A stretch of 8,452 nt of DNA from Bacteroidota bacterium. GTDB lineage: Bacteria > Bacteroidota > Bacteroidia > Chitinophagales > Chitinophagaceae. The notes beneath the pieces were generated by a model that was given only the letters and a program-made list of their open reading frames with translations, made no database searches and was not told the origin of the DNA. Each line of letters begins with the position of its first letter. Within the stretch, counting starts at the first letter, position 1. Below, one piece after another: positions 5,721-8,452 of the stretch. Both the position numbers and the translations under genes were made by a program. Location: assembly GCA_023392575.1 (NCBI GenBank), contig JAEVYV010000216.1:1-8452 (forward strand), written 5' to 3'.

Positions 5721-5726
5721 AATTAA

Positions 5727-5761
5727 AACTTAAAACCTATAACCTAAAACTTATAACTCGC
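5727..5761 (+). repeat. Five-unit 7-nt tandem repeat abutting the phosphoglucomutase start
   Basis: Five consecutive heptamers of consensus AACYTAW fill 5727-5761 and end at the base before the ATG. The first four fit the consensus exactly; the fifth (AACTCGC) has diverged. No Shine-Dalgarno site is present. The tract would form the A/T-rich translation-initiation region and could vary in length by slippage. Confidence 0.6.
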
Positions 5762-7486
5762 ATGAATGCAGCAATTCAACAAAACGTAGATACATGGCTC
5801 AATGGTTCTTTTGATGAAGAAGTAAAAGCCCGGATCCGGGAGCTGCAGCAAACGAATCCCGAGGAATTGGCTGATGCGTTTTACCGCAACCTGGAATTTG
5901 GTACGGGCGGGCTGCGCGGGCTGATGGGTGTGGGCACCAACCGCATGAACAAATACACGGTTGGCATGGCCACCCAGGGGTATGCCAATTATTTAAAACT
6001 AAGTTTTCCCAACGAAGAAGTAAAAGTGGCCATTGCCCACGACAGCCGCAACAACAGCCGCTTCTTTGCCGAAACCGCCGCCCATGTTTTTGCCGCCAAC
6101 GGCATCCGGGTTTTTTTGTTTGACGACATGCGGCCCACGCCGGAGCTTTCCTTTGCCATCCGCTATTTAAAATGCCAGGGCGGACTGGTGTGCACGGCAT
6201 CGCACAATCCCAAAGAATACAACGGCTACAAAGCTTATTGGACCGACGGCGGCCAACTGGTGCCGCCGCATGATAAAAACGTTATTGCCGAAGTGGAAAA
6301 AATTCACGACGTAACGGATGTGAAGTGGGGTGGGGGAGAAACCAACATCTCCATCATCGGCAAGGAAGTGGACGAAGCTTACATAAAAATGGTAAAAGGA
6401 TTAAGCGTCTATCCGGAGGTCATCCAGCAGCAAAAAGATTTAAAAATTGTTTATACACCCATTCATGGAACGGGCATTAAACTAGTGCCCGATGTGTTGA
6501 AAACATTTGGCTTTGAAAACGTGCACATCGTGCAGGAACAGGCTACTCCGGACGGCAATTTTCCAACCGTGGTGTATCCCAATCCCGAGGAAAGTGAAGC
6601 CATGAGCATAGGCCTGAAGCAAGCCGAAGCCATCGACGCCGATATCTTATTGGGGACGGACCCGGATGCGGACCGGGTAGGGATTGGCGTTAAAAACAAC
6701 CACGGCAAATGGGTGCTCATGAATGGCAACCAAACCGCCGTGCTGGCGTTTAATTATATGATGGAAAGCCGGCGGGAAAAAGGCATTGCCCAACCCAACG
6801 ACATGGTGGTCAAAACCATTGTGACCACCGACATGATTGACCTGATGGCGGCCGGTTATGGTGTGAAGTGTTATAATGTGCTTACCGGGTTTAAGTGGAT
6901 AGCCGAACTCATCAAAGAAAAAGAAGGAACAGAAAATTATGTGATTGGGGGCGAAGAAAGCTATGGCCTGATGATCGGTTCGCAGATCAGGGACAAGGAC
7001 GCCGTTTCGGCTGTGGCGCTTTTGTGTGAAATGGCCGCCTATGAAAAAAACAAAGGCAGAAGCCTGTACGAAAAGCTGCTCGACCTGTACCTGCAGTACG
7101 GCTACTACCAGGAAGATCTGATTTCCATTACCAAAAAAGGAATGAACGGGCAACAGGAAATTGCCGACATGATGGAGCAGTTTCGAAGCCATCCTCCCCA
7201 AACCCTGGCCGGAAGCAAGGTGGTTGAGCTGCTGGATTATCAAAAGCAAGTCAAAACCAATCTGCAGACAGGAGCGACGGCCGCCATTCACCTGCCCAAG
7301 TCAAACGTGCTGCAATTTATTCTGGAAGACGGCAGCAAGGTGAGTGCCCGCCCTTCCGGCACCGAACCCAAGATCAAATTCTATTTTAGTGTACATACCA
7401 AACTGGAAGCGATTAACAAGTTTGAAGCCGCCCAGCAAAAAGCAAAAGAAAAAATCAAAACCATTATTAAGGATATGAACTTATAG
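5762..7486 (+). CDS. pgcA: Phospho-sugar mutase (PgcA-type alpha-phosphoglucomutase)
   Basis: This complete 574-residue enzyme of the alpha-D-phosphohexomutase family matches the length of Bacillus PgcA (about 580). It interconverts glucose 1-phosphate and glucose 6-phosphate (possibly mannose phosphates too), linking glycolysis to sugar nucleotide and glycan synthesis in the cytoplasm. The four family loops are present in order: FGTGGLRG (46-53); the catalytic TASHNP with phosphoserine Ser147 (145-150), followed by KEYNGYK; the Mg2+ loop GTDPDADRVG (298-307); the sugar-specificity loop GGEESYG (396-402); and the phosphate-binding RPSGTEPKIKFY (530-541). No key residue is missing. The ATG at 5762 follows the heptamer repeat directly and gives a normal N-terminus. 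A terminator hairpin lies about 110 nt after the stop. Whether glucose or mannose phosphate is preferred cannot be read from the loops alone. Confidence 0.96.
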   Translation: MNAAIQQNVDTWLNGSFDEEVKARIRELQQTNPEELADAFYRNLEFGTGGLRGLMGVGTNRMNKYTVGMATQGYANYLKLSFPNEEVKVAIAHDSRNNSRFFAETAAHVFAANGIRVFLFDDMRPTPELSFAIRYLKCQGGLVCTASHNPKEYNGYKAYWTDGGQLVPPHDKNVIAEVEKIHDVTDVKWGGGETNISIIGKEVDEAYIKMVKGLSVYPEVIQQQKDLKIVYTPIHGTGIKLVPDVLKTFGFENVHIVQEQATPDGNFPTVVYPNPEESEAMSIGLKQAEAIDADILLGTDPDADRVGIGVKNNHGKWVLMNGNQTAVLAFNYMMESRREKGIAQPNDMVVKTIVTTDMIDLMAAGYGVKCYNVLTGFKWIAELIKEKEGTENYVIGGEESYGLMIGSQIRDKDAVSAVALLCEMAAYEKNKGRSLYEKLLDLYLQYGYYQEDLISITKKGMNGQQEIADMMEQFRSHPPQTLAGSKVVELLDYQKQVKTNLQTGATAAIHLPKSNVLQFILEDGSKVSARPSGTEPKIKFYFSVHTKLEAINKFEAAQQKAKEKIKTIIKDMNL

Positions 7487-7753
7487 TTGTCGGAAGTTTT
7501 ATAGGGCGAGTTGACATAGCAGGTGACAAGCGGCACCGTTGCCACGGATCAAACCCGAAACGATCTTGGGGCAACAGAAGATCCGCTGTAAAATAAAAAA
7601 GTGCTCTGACGGGAGCACTTCCTCTTTTAGGCGGATGGACTTAATATTTTTAGCAGATGAGTTCTGTATGGTTTTGTGGAACAAAGAAAGGATGAAATTT
7701 TCAAGTGGGCAAACGGCAATCGGTGAAACACTTGTTTTGGACGATGGCTAAAC
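7487..7753. other. Intergenic region with a foldable segment and a terminator
   Basis: No gene is supported between the convergent phosphoglucomutase and methyltransferase-like genes. On the plus strand 7529-7587 can fold into a three-tier stem: 7529-7533 with 7583-7587 (5 bp), 7538-7543 with 7570-7575 (GTTGCC/GGCAAC, 6 bp) and 7547-7550 with 7562-7565 (4 bp), with an 11-nt apical loop. A terminator hairpin follows 11 nt later. This could be a 3' UTR element or a small RNA. From 7621 to 7753 I see no recognisable element. Confidence 0.3.
7599..7620 (-). terminator. Intrinsic terminator between convergent genes, stronger on the minus strand
   Basis: AAGTGCTC and GAGCACTT form a perfect 8-bp stem around the 6-nt loop TGACGG. 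On the minus strand the stem is followed directly by TTTTATTTT, giving a strong terminator 134 nt after the stop of the methyltransferase-like gene. On the plus strand it is followed by CCTCTTTTAG, so it may also end the phosphoglucomutase transcript, less efficiently. Confidence 0.8.
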
Positions 7754-8359
7754 TTAAATCTTTAGTTTAACTCTTCGGCGGGGAAAAAGCTTGGGAACCC
7801 GTTGCTGGTAAGCCTTGTAGCTTTCGCCAAATTCTGCTACCAGCTTTTTTTCTTCCAGCTTGATGCCGATCAATGTATAGATCGTGATCACACTGTTGGC
7901 AATAAGTAAAGACCAAAAAGGCCTGAGCAAAAACAATCCCCAAATAAACGCAAAGGTTCCCAGATAAAGCGGGTGGCGCACATAGCGGTGTACTCCGGTA
8001 ATCTGCAAACGAATGCCCGCCACCTGTTCCTCCATCAGGCTTCGCAGTCCGCTCAGGTTCATAAAATATTTTTTAATGCACACCAGCATCAAAGCCAGCC
8101 CAGGCAGGGCCAGCGCCAGGCCAGTGATCAGGGTGAAAATATTTTCATTATACAGCAGTCTGGTGGGAAGGATGATCTGGTAATAAAGCACCACCACCAA
8201 AAAGAAAAAAGAAAACAACGTATAAAACAGGCGGTAATATTTATAGCTCTCACCCGATATTTTCTGCAGCCAATCTTTTACGCTTGTGCTGGCCATTACG
8301 CTGTGCAATACACAATAGCCAATCCACAACAACGCCAGAAGAAAATGATTCAGGAGCAT
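7754..8359 (-). CDS. Isoprenylcysteine carboxyl methyltransferase/NnrU-like integral membrane protein
   Basis: This 201-residue protein has about five hydrophobic segments (residues 3-23, 42-64, 74-94, 131-146, 150-166). The C-terminal half carries the signature of the ICMT/PEMT-type membrane methyltransferase superfamily: GVHRYVRHPLYLG (122-134) and LEEKKLVAEFGESYKAYQQRVP (168-189), with the paired Glu169-Glu170 and the Tyr-x-x-Tyr segment. In characterised members these residues bind S-adenosylmethionine at the membrane face and methylate lipids or prenylated cysteines; NnrU proteins share the fold and are linked to nitrogen-oxide metabolism. No substrate can be assigned, and a bacterium of this kind has no prenylated CAAX targets. 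A TAGTTTTA box, one mismatch from TAnnTTTG, ends 3 nt before the ATG. It is divergent from the gene at 8416, with 56 nt between starts. Confidence 0.82.
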   Translation of the reverse strand: MLLNHFLLALLWIGYCVLHSVMASTSVKDWLQKISGESYKYYRLFYTLFSFFFLVVVLYYQIILPTRLLYNENIFTLITGLALALPGLALMLVCIKKYFMNLSGLRSLMEEQVAGIRLQITGVHRYVRHPLYLGTFAFIWGLFLLRPFWSLLIANSVITIYTLIGIKLEEKKLVAEFGESYKAYQQRVPKLFPRRRVKLKI

Positions 8360-8403
8360 TTATAAAACTACAGCAGTTTTATGGAAACACCTGCCCATAA
8401 AAT

Positions 8404-8411
8404 TATCTTTG
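8404..8411 (+). promoter_or_regulatory. TAnnTTTG promoter box at the start of the 8416 gene
   Basis: TATCTTTG matches the Bacteroidota -7 consensus exactly, and its final G is four bases from the ATG at 8416. The -33 region has only TTTT at 8377-8380, 23 nt upstream. The spacing predicts transcription starting at or next to the start codon. Confidence 0.55.
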
Positions 8412-8415
8412 CGCC

Positions 8416-8452
8416 ATGAGAAAATTTGAAGACACGTACCGCCACAAGGGAC
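8416..8452 (+). CDS. pcm: Probable protein-L-isoaspartate O-methyltransferase, first 12 codons (partial)
   Basis: Only MRKFEDTYRHKG is visible before the window ends. The pattern acidic-[ST]-[YF]-R-H-[KQ]-G at this distance from the start resembles the N-termini of Bacteroidota protein-L-isoaspartate methyltransferases, which repair isomerised aspartate in aged proteins using S-adenosylmethionine. The identification rests on these few residues and on my memory of the family, so it is tentative. The start is supported by the TATCTTTG box exactly 4 nt upstream. Confidence 0.5.
   Translation, partial: MRKFEDTYRHKG

Noticed and set aside
6647..7291. 214-codon open frame on the minus strand
   Set aside because: It lies antisense within the phosphoglucomutase gene, whose own reading frame carries all family motifs; the antisense product has no recognisable domain.
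7539..7751. 70-codon plus-strand frame in the phosphoglucomutase/methyltransferase gap
   Set aside because: It begins with TTG, runs straight through the terminator hairpin, and the product has no recognisable features.

Overview
This window looks like chromosome from a member of the Bacteroidota, most likely a Chitinophagaceae-type bacterium. The evidence is: promoter-like TAnnTTTG boxes sitting directly on start codons; general lack of Shine-Dalgarno sites (one exception); a DUF2279 family protein; a secreted FG-GAP/VCBS protein whose signal peptide ends in KAQ; a membrane-anchored heterodisulfide-reductase-like Fe-S protein of the kind common in this phylum; and a lipoprotein carrying NPxHGxPGHxC repeats, a pattern I associate with Bacteroidota. 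The lineage is inferred from these traits, not from a database search.

Layout, left to right. 1-984 (minus): the first 328 residues of a secreted FG-GAP repeat protein whose C-terminus lies outside the window. 985-1246: noncoding, with several inverted repeats and a terminator-like hairpin. 1247-1690 (plus): a four-helix DoxX family membrane protein. 1712-2311 (minus): the lipoprotein with three NPxHGxPGHxC repeats. 2469-2603 (minus): an unannotated 44-residue single-pass membrane protein candidate with its own promoter-like sequence. 2681-4030 (minus): a five-helix membrane protein with two 4Fe-4S clusters. 4067-4573 (plus): a PyrR-like phosphoribosyltransferase, divergent from the Fe-S gene. 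4651-5613 (minus): a secreted DUF2279 protein with a GTG start. 5762-7486 (plus): a complete PgcA-type phosphoglucomutase, preceded by a 12-bp inverted repeat and a 7-nt tandem repeat. 7487-7753: noncoding, with a foldable segment and a clear intrinsic terminator. 7754-8359 (minus): an isoprenylcysteine-methyltransferase-like membrane protein. 8416 to the end (plus): the first 12 codons of a probable protein-L-isoaspartate methyltransferase gene.

Most genes appear to be separate transcription units pointing in alternating directions, so there is no obvious multigene pathway. The functions are mixed: sugar-phosphate metabolism, nucleotide-type phosphoribosyl transfer, membrane electron transfer, and surface or periplasmic proteins of unknown role. 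I see no insertion sequence, prophage, CRISPR array, tRNA or rRNA. The items most worth a second look are the NPxHGxPGHxC lipoprotein, the 44-residue membrane protein, the constant 4-nt gap between TTTG and the start codon at three genes, and the two structured intergenic segments. I do not see convincing evidence of a complete new multi-gene system.
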